Origin: VBDM01 sp035702665
GTDB lineage: Bacteria > Pseudomonadota > Gammaproteobacteria > Burkholderiales > SG8-39
DNA length: 21,852 nt
Reading direction: 5' to 3'
Assembly: GCA_035702665.1 (NCBI GenBank)
Contig: DASSQD010000071.1
Span: forward strand, 1 to 21,852
A program made the position numbers and the translations under genes. Under the pieces are notes generated by a model that ran no database searches, was not told where the DNA came from, and worked only from the letters and a program-made list of their open reading frames with translations. Shown piece after piece: positions 14,443 through 21,267 of this stretch (positions are counted from its first letter, which is position 1; every line of letters begins with the position of its first letter).

Positions 14443-15927
14443 ATGAACATCGCCGTCACCGGCATCGACTTTCTCCGCCAGGCTGAAGTCGCAGGTCGCC
14501 TGCGTCAGCTGCTGCCGGCCGATGCCGTGCTGCATTCCGAGGAAGACACGCGCGCCTACGAATGCGACGGTCTCTCGGCGTACCGGCAGCTCCCGATGGT
14601 GGTGGCGCTGCCTTCGTCGGAAGACCAGGTCTGCGAGGTGCTGCGCGCCTGCCGTGAGCTGAAGGTGCCGGTGGTCGCGCGCGGCTCGGGCACGGGGCTC
14701 TCGGGCGGAGCGCTTCCCCGGGGCGATGGCGTGCTGCTGTCGCTCGCCAGAATGCGCCGCATCCTCGCCCTGAATCCGCTCGCGCGCACGGCGCGGGTGC
14801 AGCCCGGCGTCACCAACCTCGCGATCTCGGACGCCGCGGCGCCCTACGGGCTGTTCTACGCGCCCGACCCTTCCTCGCAGATCGCCTGCTCGATCGGCGG
14901 CAACGTCGCCGAGAACTCGGGCGGCGTGCATTGCGTGAAATACGGCCTCACCGTGCACAACGTGCTGCGCGTGCGCGCCGTCACCGTCGAGGGCGAGATC
15001 GTCGAATTCGGCAGCGAGGCGCTCGACTCGCCTGGCCTGGACGCGCTCGCGGTCCTGGTCGGCTCGGAAGGCATGCTCGCGGTCGCGACCGAGATTACGG
15101 TCAAGCTGCTGCCGAAGCCCGAGACCGCGCGGGTGATCCTCGCCTCGTTCGACGACGTCGAGAAGGCGGGCAACGCCGTCGCCGAGGTCATCGCGGGGGG
15201 CGTCCTGCCCTCGGGCCTGGAGATGATGGACCGGCCCGCGGCGCGCGCCGTCGAGGAGTTCGTCCACGCCGGCTACGACCTCGAGGCTGCGGCGCTCCTG
15301 CTGTGCGAGGCGGACGGCACGCCTGCGGAAGTCGAGGAGGGCATCGGCAGGATGAGCGAGGTGCTGCGGCGCTGCGGCGCGACCGCGATCCGCATCTCGG
15401 CCTCGGAGGCCGAGCGGCAGAGGTTCTGGGCGGGGCGCAAGGCGGCGTTCCCCGCGGTCGGGCGCATCTCGCCCGACTACTACTGCATGGACGGCACCAT
15501 TCCGCGCAAGAAGCTGGGCGAGATCCTGAAGTTCATCGGGGAGATGGAGAAGAAGTACGGCTTGCGCTGTCCCAACGTGTTCCACGCCGGCGACGGCAAT
15601 CTGCATCCCCTGATTCTCTTCGACGCCAACGATGCCGATCAGCTCGACCGCACCGAGCGCTTCGCGGGCGAGGTCCTGGAGAAATGCATCGACGTCGGCG
15701 GCACCATCACCGGCGAGCACGGCGTGGGCGTCGAGAAGATCAACCAGATGTGCGTGCAGTTCGGTGCTCCCGAGATCGAGCGCTTCCACGGCGTGAAGCG
15801 CGCCTTCGATCCCGAGGGCCTGCTCAATCCCGGCAAGAACATCCCCACGCTGCACCGCTGCGCCGAATTCGGCCGGATGCGGGTGAAGAGCGGGGAGCTG
15901 CCGCATCCCGAGTTGCCGCGGTTCTAG
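14443..15927 (+). CDS. glcD: Glycolate oxidase subunit GlcD (FAD-linked)
   Basis: The FAD-containing catalytic subunit of glycolate dehydrogenase, oxidising glycolate (and D-lactate) to the 2-oxo acid, with electrons passed through GlcF to the quinone pool. It has 494 residues. The N-terminal PCMH/FAD_binding_4 fold shows PVVARGSGTGLSGGALP (76-92) and CSIGGNVAENSGGVHCVKYG (149-168). The C-terminal FAD-oxidase domain shows VFHAGDGNLHPLILFD, GGTITGEHGVGVEK and FDPEGLLNPGKNIP. The start is ATG 14443, nine bases after hyi, with weak Shine-Dalgarno. Two bases separate its stop from the next GTG. It could be confused with D-lactate dehydrogenase (Dld-type), but the adjacent GlcE and GlcF settle the assignment. 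Confidence 0.96.
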   Translation: MNIAVTGIDFLRQAEVAGRLRQLLPADAVLHSEEDTRAYECDGLSAYRQLPMVVALPSSEDQVCEVLRACRELKVPVVARGSGTGLSGGALPRGDGVLLSLARMRRILALNPLARTARVQPGVTNLAISDAAAPYGLFYAPDPSSQIACSIGGNVAENSGGVHCVKYGLTVHNVLRVRAVTVEGEIVEFGSEALDSPGLDALAVLVGSEGMLAVATEITVKLLPKPETARVILASFDDVEKAGNAVAEVIAGGVLPSGLEMMDRPAARAVEEFVHAGYDLEAAALLLCEADGTPAEVEEGIGRMSEVLRRCGATAIRISASEAERQRFWAGRKAAFPAVGRISPDYYCMDGTIPRKKLGEILKFIGEMEKKYGLRCPNVFHAGDGNLHPLILFDANDADQLDRTERFAGEVLEKCIDVGGTITGEHGVGVEKINQMCVQFGAPEIERFHGVKRAFDPEGLLNPGKNIPTLHRCAEFGRMRVKSGELPHPELPRF

Positions 15928-15929
15928 CC

Positions 15930-16718
15930 GTGCGACGCGCGGGGGCATGCCGCGCCGCGATCCTGGCGCTCCTGGGCGCCGGTCTCTCTGCTCCCATCGG
16001 GGCGCTCGCGATCCAGGACGAGATCCAGGTTTACACCGACGACCTCGACGAGAAAGGCGAGAGCGGGGTGGAGATCCACATCAACACCACCCCGAGCGGC
16101 AGGAGCACGCCGGACTATCCCGGGGACGTTCCTCCGTACCACGGAGTACGCTTCACGCCCGAGTTCTCCTGGGGCCTGGGCCACGGCCTGGACTGGGGTC
16201 TATACCTGCCGTCGACGACCGATGCGGACGGCCACTACCACTTCGGCGGCGGCAAGCTGCGCGTGAAGTGGCTGCCGATTCGCGCGGCCGAGGGCGAAAG
16301 CGGTTGGTACGCCGGAATCAACAACGAGCTCTCGAACCTGAACAAGGCCTTCTCGGATTCCCGGTGGAACGACGAGGTGCGCATCATGGGCGGCTATAGG
16401 GGCGCGAACTGGCTCGTCGGCGTGAATCCGATTATCGAGTGGGGGTTGTCGCCGGGGTTCCGCGGCAGCCCCGACGTGACGCTCGCGTTCAAGGCGGTGC
16501 ACGACGTGGTGCACGGGTTCGCGCTCGGCGTCGAGTACTACCAGGATATCGGCACCCTCGCGAATCGCCTCCCGCACGACGAGCAGAACCGCACGCTATA
16601 CGCGATTGCGGAGATCGAACGCAAGACGTGGTCCCTGAATTTCGGCGTCGGGCGCGGCCTGACGCCCGCGACCGACGACTGGACCGTCAAGGCGATCGTC
16701 GGGATTTCCTTCAACTAG
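15930..16718 (+). CDS. Exported putative outer-membrane beta-barrel protein inside the glc operon
   Basis: A 262-residue protein starting at GTG 15930, two bases after the glcD stop, so probably translationally coupled since no Shine-Dalgarno is visible. Residues 1-27 are a signal peptide (arginines, a hydrophobic core AAILALLGAGLSAP, cleavage near ALA). The mature part begins IQDEIQVYTDDLDEKGESGV. It alternates short polar turns with Trp/Tyr/Gly-rich strands (FSWGLGHGLDWGLYLP, WYAGINNELSNLN, WLVGVNPIIEWGLSPGF) and ends in a strand VKAIVGISFN. The final residue is N rather than the usual aromatic. This pattern suggests a small beta-barrel. I recall similar EIQVY-type hypothetical proteins in proteobacteria but no assigned function. 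Its position between glcD and glcE suggests passage or sensing of the substrate, which is inference. Confidence 0.8.
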   Translation: MRRAGACRAAILALLGAGLSAPIGALAIQDEIQVYTDDLDEKGESGVEIHINTTPSGRSTPDYPGDVPPYHGVRFTPEFSWGLGHGLDWGLYLPSTTDADGHYHFGGGKLRVKWLPIRAAEGESGWYAGINNELSNLNKAFSDSRWNDEVRIMGGYRGANWLVGVNPIIEWGLSPGFRGSPDVTLAFKAVHDVVHGFALGVEYYQDIGTLANRLPHDEQNRTLYAIAEIERKTWSLNFGVGRGLTPATDDWTVKAIVGISFN

Positions 16719-16720
16719 AC

Positions 16721-17782
16721 ATGGACCCGGCGCTGGAGAAACTCTCCGAGAAAGTGCGCGAAGCGGCGGCGTCGAGAGCCGCGCTGCGGCTGCGCGGCGG
16801 CGGCAGCAAGGATTTCTACGGCCAGGCGCTGCAAGGCGAGGTGCTCGACACGCGCGTCCATTCCGGCATCGTCGCATACGAGCCTTCCGAGCTCGTGATC
16901 ACCGCCCGCTGCGGCACGCCGCTCGCCCAGCTCGAGTCCGCGATGCGCGAGCGCGGACAGGCGCTCGCGTTCGAGCCGCCCCACTTTGGCGACGCCACCG
17001 TCGGCGGCGCCGTCGCCGCCGGGCTCTCCGGGCCGGGCCGCCAGGCGGCCGGAGCGCTGCGCGACTTTGTCCTCGGCGTGAAGGTCATGGACGGCCGCGG
17101 CCAAGTGCTCTCCTTCGGCGGGCAGGTGATGAAGAACGTCGCCGGCTACGACGTCTCGCGCCTGATGGCAGGGTCGCTCGGCACGCTCGGCATCATCCTC
17201 GAGGTCTCGCTCAAGGCGCTGCCGCTTCCGGCCGCCGAGGCGACGCTCAGGCTCGAGCTGCCCGAGGACCGCGCGATCGAGCAGCTCAACCGCTGGGGCG
17301 GAAAGCCATTGCCGATCAGCGCGAGCGCGTGGAACGACGGCAGCCTCGCCGTGCGGCTCTCCGGCGCCGCGGCCGCGGTCAAGGAGGCGTCCGGAAAGAT
17401 CGGAGGCGCGCGCGTCGAGGACGCGCAGGCCCTGAAGTTCTGGAACGGCGTGAAGGAGCAGACCGACCGCTTCTTCAGGGACGACGCTCCCCTTTGGCGC
17501 GTCTCCGTGCCTTCGACCACGCCGCCGCTGGCGCTGCAGGGCGGGCAGCTGATCGAATGGGGCGGGGCGCTGCGCTGGCTGCGCTCGCACGCCGATGCGC
17601 GCACGGTGCGCGAGGCCGCGAGGCGGGCGGGCGGCCATGCGACGCTCTTCCGCGGCGGCGACAAGTCGGCGGGGGTGTTCCAGCCGCTCGCGCCCGCGCT
17701 CCTGAAGATCCACAGGCAGCTCAAGCGCGAGTTCGACCCGCAGGGCGTCTTCAACCACGGCCGCATGTATTCCGAGTTCTGA
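16721..17782 (+). CDS. glcE: Glycolate oxidase subunit GlcE (FAD-binding)
   Basis: The second flavoprotein subunit of glycolate dehydrogenase, required with GlcD and GlcF for activity. It has 353 residues from ATG 16721, close to the 350 usual for GlcE. The FAD_binding_4 fold shows LRLRGGGSKDFYG (22-34), LAFEPPHFGDATVGGAVAAG (82-101), the GlcE-typical LSGPGRQAAGALRDFVLGVK and GQVMKNVAGYDVSRLMAGSL (134-153). The C-terminal LKREFDPQGVFNHGRM resembles the end of GlcD. Two bases separate it from the barrel gene and seven from glcF. The assignment is firm. Confidence 0.95.
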   Translation: MDPALEKLSEKVREAAASRAALRLRGGGSKDFYGQALQGEVLDTRVHSGIVAYEPSELVITARCGTPLAQLESAMRERGQALAFEPPHFGDATVGGAVAAGLSGPGRQAAGALRDFVLGVKVMDGRGQVLSFGGQVMKNVAGYDVSRLMAGSLGTLGIILEVSLKALPLPAAEATLRLELPEDRAIEQLNRWGGKPLPISASAWNDGSLAVRLSGAAAAVKEASGKIGGARVEDAQALKFWNGVKEQTDRFFRDDAPLWRVSVPSTTPPLALQGGQLIEWGGALRWLRSHADARTVREAARRAGGHATLFRGGDKSAGVFQPLAPALLKIHRQLKREFDPQGVFNHGRMYSEF

Positions 17783-17789
17783 GGGCTCC

Positions 17790-19016
17790 GTGCAGACCGC
17801 GCTCGCCGACTTCATCCGCGATACCCCCGAAGGGCGCGAAGCCGACGCCATCCTGAGGAAGTGCGTTCACTGCGGTTTCTGCACCGCGACCTGCCCGACG
17901 TACCTGCTGCTCGGCGACGAGAACGACGGGCCGCGCGGCCGCATCTATCTCGTCAAGCAGGCGCTGGAAGGGCACGCCGTCACCGACAGGACGCGCGTTC
18001 ATCTCGACCGCTGCCTCACCTGCCGCGCCTGCGAGACCACCTGCCCGTCGGGCGTGCAGTACGGGCGACTGCTCGACATCGGGCGCAAGCTGGTCGAGGA
18101 GAGGGTTGCGCGGCCCGCCGGGGACGGCCTCAAGCGCCGCATTCTCGCCGCCATCGTTCCGCACCGCCGGGTGTTCGGCTTCCTGCTCCTGCTCGGCCGC
18201 CTCGGCCGGCGTTTCCTGCCCGCGAGTCTCGCGGAGAAGGTCCCCGCATCGGTTCCGGCGGGGGGCGCCTGGCCCGCGCCGCGCCACGCGAGAAAGATGC
18301 TCGCGCTCGCCGGCTGCGTGCAACCTTCGCTGTCGCCCGACATCAACGCTGCTGCGGCGCGCGTGCTCGACCGCATCGGCATCTCGCTCGTCGAAGCCCG
18401 GGGCGCCGGCTGCTGCGGCGCGCTGCGCTTCCACCTCGGCTACCAGGAGCGGGGCCTCGACGATATGCGCGCGTTGATCGACCGCTGGTGGCCTGCGATC
18501 GCGCGAGGCGGGATCGAGGCCGTCGTCATGACCGCGAGCGGCTGCGGCGCAGTGGTGAAGGAATACGGGCACCTGCTGCGGAACGACCCGCGCTACGCGG
18601 ACAGGGCGGCGAAGATCAGCGCGATGACGCGGGACATCAGCGAGGTCCTGACCGACGAGATCGAGCGTCTTGCGCCCCTCGTCAAGAAGAAGGGCGGGCG
18701 CGTCGCGTTCCATCCGCCATGCACCTTGCAGCACGGCCTGCAGTTGCGCGGCGTGACGGAAAAGGTCCTCGTGCGGGCGGGCTTCGAGCTGACGCCCGTG
18801 CCCGACTCGCATCTGTGCTGCGGCTCGGCGGGAACTTACTCGCTGCTCGAGCCGGGGCTGTCGGCCCGACTGCGGAGCAACAAGCTCGCCGCGCTCGCCT
18901 CCGGAGATCCGGAGGCCGTGCTCACCGCCAACATCGGCTGCCAAGCGCACCTCGCCGCCGCCGCCGAAATACCGGTGAGCCATTGGATCACCGCGCTCGA
19001 GGCCCGTCTGCAGTGA
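17790..19016 (+). CDS. glcF: Glycolate oxidase iron-sulfur subunit GlcF
   Basis: The electron-transfer subunit linking GlcDE flavins to the membrane quinone pool. It has 408 residues. Two 4Fe-4S binding motifs are complete: C25-x2-C28-x2-C31-x3-C35-P and C75-x2-C78-x2-C81-x3-C85-P. Two cysteine-rich CCG domains follow: LAGCVQPSLSPDINAAA with GAGCCGALRFH, and FHPPCTLQHGLQLRG with SHLCCGSAGTYSLLEP. The start is GTG 17790 behind GAGGG, which overlaps the glcE stop. It closes the operon; no hairpin terminator is visible in the 39 bases before the response regulator, so readthrough into it is possible. Confidence 0.96.
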   Translation: MQTALADFIRDTPEGREADAILRKCVHCGFCTATCPTYLLLGDENDGPRGRIYLVKQALEGHAVTDRTRVHLDRCLTCRACETTCPSGVQYGRLLDIGRKLVEERVARPAGDGLKRRILAAIVPHRRVFGFLLLLGRLGRRFLPASLAEKVPASVPAGGAWPAPRHARKMLALAGCVQPSLSPDINAAAARVLDRIGISLVEARGAGCCGALRFHLGYQERGLDDMRALIDRWWPAIARGGIEAVVMTASGCGAVVKEYGHLLRNDPRYADRAAKISAMTRDISEVLTDEIERLAPLVKKKGGRVAFHPPCTLQHGLQLRGVTEKVLVRAGFELTPVPDSHLCCGSAGTYSLLEPGLSARLRSNKLAALASGDPEAVLTANIGCQAHLAAAAEIPVSHWITALEARLQ

Positions 19017-19055
19017 ATCGGTCATAATGATTTCCGCGTTTTTCCCGGGCGCGAG

Positions 19056-19754
19056 ATGAAGATACTGGTGGTCGAGGACGACACCGTGCTGGCCGCGGCG
19101 CTCACGCGCGCGCTCAACCAGGCCGCGTACACGGTCGACCTCGTCGAGGACGGCGAAGAGGCCAACCGGGTCCTCGACGCCAACGCGTACGACCTCGTCG
19201 TCCTCGACATCGCGCTGCCCAAGCTCGACGGGATGGCGGTGCTGCGGCGCCTTCGCGACCGGCGCTCGCAGGTTCCCGTGCTGATCCTGACCGCGCGCGA
19301 CACGCTGGAAGATCGCGTCGCGGGACTCGACCTCGGCGCCGACGACTACCTGACCAAGCCGTTCGACCTGCCCGAGTTCGAGGCGCGCGTGCGCGCGCTG
19401 ATCCGCCGCGGCCACTACAACGCGGGCACCAGCATGACGCACGGCCGTCTGCGCTTCGATACCGCGGGCCGGCGGCTTTTCCACGACGAGGAGCCGATCG
19501 AGCTGTCGGCGCGCGAGCTCGCGGTGATCGAGCTGCTGCTGTCGCGCCAGGGTCGCGTGGTGAGCAAGGAACAGATGATCGATCACCTCTTCGGCTTCGG
19601 CGACGACGTCGGCACCAACGCCATCGAGGTCTACGTCCATCGAGTGCGCAAGAAGCTCGAGCCCTTCGGCATCGACATCCGCACGGTGCGCGGCATGGGC
19701 TACCTGCTCGACAAGGCGGTCGGCGACAAGCTCGACGAGCGGCAAGGTCGATGA
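19056..19754 (+). CDS. OmpR-family response regulator (QseB/TctD-like)
   Basis: A 232-residue two-component regulator. The receiver domain (1-115) has the acidic pocket E7-D8-D9, phospho-acceptor D51 (VVLDIALPKLDG), T79 in ILTAR and K101 in TKPF. The C-terminal winged helix (about 128-220) has the recognition region TNAIEVYVHRVRKKL and the wing IRTVRGMGYLL. The closest groups are QseB, PmrA and TctD, which bind direct repeats about 11 bp apart as dimers. ATG 19056 has only GCGAG upstream. A CATAAT -10-like hexamer (19023-19028) lacks a clear -35. Its stop overlaps the kinase start (ATGA). Candidate targets are the phased GTAA array at 21133-21217 and the adjacent glc operon. Confidence 0.95.
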   Translation: MKILVVEDDTVLAAALTRALNQAAYTVDLVEDGEEANRVLDANAYDLVVLDIALPKLDGMAVLRRLRDRRSQVPVLILTARDTLEDRVAGLDLGADDYLTKPFDLPEFEARVRALIRRGHYNAGTSMTHGRLRFDTAGRRLFHDEEPIELSARELAVIELLLSRQGRVVSKEQMIDHLFGFGDDVGTNAIEVYVHRVRKKLEPFGIDIRTVRGMGYLLDKAVGDKLDERQGR

Positions 19755-21139
19755 CCGGGCCCAAGGCCACCTTGCGCAGGAAGCTGCTGCGCTGGCTGCT
19801 GATCCCGCTTTCGCTGCTGTTCCTGCTGGACGCCGCCGGCAGCTGGTTCATCGCTGCGAGCCTGTCCGACCGCGTCTACGACGGCGAGCTGATGGAGATC
19901 GCCCGCGAGCTTGCGCTGCACGTCAAGGCGGCCGGGCCCGGACTGATCTGGGATCTGGAGAGCGACGCCGAGCGCACGCTGCTTCTCGATCAGTACGACA
20001 AGGTCTACTACGCGGTGCACAGCCCCGCCGGACGGATCGTCGCCGGAGACGCCGCGCTCGAGCAGCCGGCCGCTTCGCGCAGCCGAGCGCCGGACTACTA
20101 CGACGGGGAGCTGCACGGCGAGCGCGTGCGCATCGCGCTGCTGCGCACGGGCGGCGGCGAAGCCTTCGGGCCGCCCGCGGTAGTGCAGGTCGCCGAGACG
20201 CTGGTCAAGCGCCGGGCCCTGGCGCGGGAGATTTTCATCGACGTGATCCTGCCGCAGCTGCTTCTCATCCTCATCGCCGGGCTGCTGGTCTGGATGGGCG
20301 TCGCGCGCGGCCTCTCGCCGCTCGAGCACCTGCGGCAGGCGGTGGCGGCGCGCTCTCACCTCGACCTGAGCCCGGTCGCGCCGCCGGCCGACGTGCCCGG
20401 CGAAGTCCATCCGCTGCTGCAGGCGATCAACGATCTCATGGCGCGCCTCGACGAGGTACTCACGTTCCAGAACCGCTTCATCGCCGACGCGGCACACCAG
20501 CTGCGCACCCCGGTCGCGGGGCTGAAGGCGCACATCGAGGTCGCGCTGCGCGAGGAGGATCCGACGCAGACGCGCCAGGCGCTCGCGCACCTCTACACGG
20601 CGGTCGAGCGCATGTCGCGGCAGGTCTCGCAGCTCCTGTCGCTCGCGCGCAACGAGCCCAGCGGCGTGAAGAAGCTCGAGCTCGCGCCGGTCGACCTGAG
20701 CAGGCTCGTGTTCGAGACCACCATGGAATGGGTCCCCGAGGCCTACAAGAAGGACATCGACCTCGGCTTCGAGGGCGCCGAGCCGCACGTCACCATCAAG
20801 GGCGACGCGCTGCGCCTGACGGAGCTCATCAACAACCTGCTCGACAACGCGATCCGCTACAGCCGCCGCGGCGGGAAGGTCACCGTGCGCGTCCTGCCGC
20901 ATCCGCGGCCGCGCGTGTCGATCAGCGACGACGGGCCGAGCATACCGGTCGAGGAGCGCCAGCGCGTCTTCGAGCGCTTCCACCGCCTTCTCGGGAGCCA
21001 CGCCGACGGCAGCGGCCTGGGTCTGGCGATCGTACGCGAGATCGCCGCCCTGCATCACGCGGACGTCACGCTCGACGACGACACCGACGGCGTCGGCAAC
21101 ACGTTCACGGTCTCCTTCCCGGGTCCGCATCCGGCGTAA
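19751..21139 (+). CDS. Sensor histidine kinase (TctE/QseC-like)
   Basis: A 462-residue inner-membrane sensor kinase partnered with the overlapping response regulator gene. TM1 lies at about 14-36. The periplasmic region (37-163, containing GLIWDLESDAERTLLLDQYD) resembles the 2CSK_N sensor of TctE-type kinases. TM2 lies at about 164-184, then HAMP-like PLEHLRQAVAARSHLDLSPV. The HisKA H-box is FIADAAHQLRTPVAGLKAH with phosphorylated H249. The HATPase domain has the N-box ELINNLLDNAIRYS (358-371), G1 ISDDGPSIPVEE (391-402) and G2 GSGLGLAIVREIA. TctE kinases respond to tricarboxylates, QseC to other cues; the ligand here is unknown. The stop codon forms part of the first GCGTAA copy of the downstream array. 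Confidence 0.95.
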   Translation: MTGPKATLRRKLLRWLLIPLSLLFLLDAAGSWFIAASLSDRVYDGELMEIARELALHVKAAGPGLIWDLESDAERTLLLDQYDKVYYAVHSPAGRIVAGDAALEQPAASRSRAPDYYDGELHGERVRIALLRTGGGEAFGPPAVVQVAETLVKRRALAREIFIDVILPQLLLILIAGLLVWMGVARGLSPLEHLRQAVAARSHLDLSPVAPPADVPGEVHPLLQAINDLMARLDEVLTFQNRFIADAAHQLRTPVAGLKAHIEVALREEDPTQTRQALAHLYTAVERMSRQVSQLLSLARNEPSGVKKLELAPVDLSRLVFETTMEWVPEAYKKDIDLGFEGAEPHVTIKGDALRLTELINNLLDNAIRYSRRGGKVTVRVLPHPRPRVSISDDGPSIPVEERQRVFERFHRLLGSHADGSGLGLAIVREIAALHHADVTLDDDTDGVGNTFTVSFPGPHPA

Positions 21140-21217
21140 GCCTGGCGTAAGTTTCGAGAAAGTCCCGCGTAATGCTGTCGACAGGGTGGCGTAAAGCTCC
21201 CGACAGAAGGAGGTAAG
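21133..21217 (+). promoter_or_regulatory. Phased direct-repeat array, putative OmpR-family regulator sites upstream of terC
   Basis: GCGTAA occurs at 21134, 21145, 21167 and 21189, and AGGTAA at 21211. The GTAA cores start at 21136, 21147, 21169, 21191 and 21213, that is 11, 22, 22 and 22 bases apart. The 22-base units 21167-21188 and 21189-21210 agree at 16 positions, sharing GCGTAA and CGACAG in register. The skipped position at 21156 holds a degenerate GAGAAA. A further GTAA at 21227 is out of phase. Tandem 11-bp spacing is typical of PhoB/OmpR/PmrA-type binding sites. The array follows a two-component gene pair and precedes terC. Confidence 0.6.
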
Positions 21218-21234
21218 CTCGCGCCGGTAACTTG

Positions 21235-21265
21235 GGTGCTCCGACAACCTCGACAACGGAGCACC
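21235..21265 (+). promoter_or_regulatory. Perfect 9-bp inverted repeat sequestering the terC ribosome binding site
   Basis: GGTGCTCCG (21235-21243) pairs exactly with CGGAGCACC (21257-21265) across a 13-base loop. The 3' arm contains CGGAG (21257-21261), the Shine-Dalgarno of the terC ATG at 21268. CGACAAC occurs twice (21242-21248 and 21251-21257), overlapping both stem edges. It could act as an RNA translation switch or as a DNA operator. Confidence 0.6.
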
Positions 21266-21267
21266 GC

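Noticed and set aside
14931..15929. Apparent long N-terminal extension of the barrel-like protein
   Set aside because: The extension is the shadow frame of glcD; a signal peptide begins at GTG 15930.
19023..19028. CATAAT as the promoter of the response regulator gene
   Set aside because: A good -10 match, but the sequence 16-18 bases upstream does not resemble a -35; readthrough from glcF is equally possible.
21140..21267. yybP-ykoY manganese riboswitch upstream of terC
   Set aside because: Expected from the family, but the conserved GGGGAGUA-type core and its helices are not visible. Only the phased repeats and a simple RBS hairpin are seen. An Rfam covariance search would be decisive.
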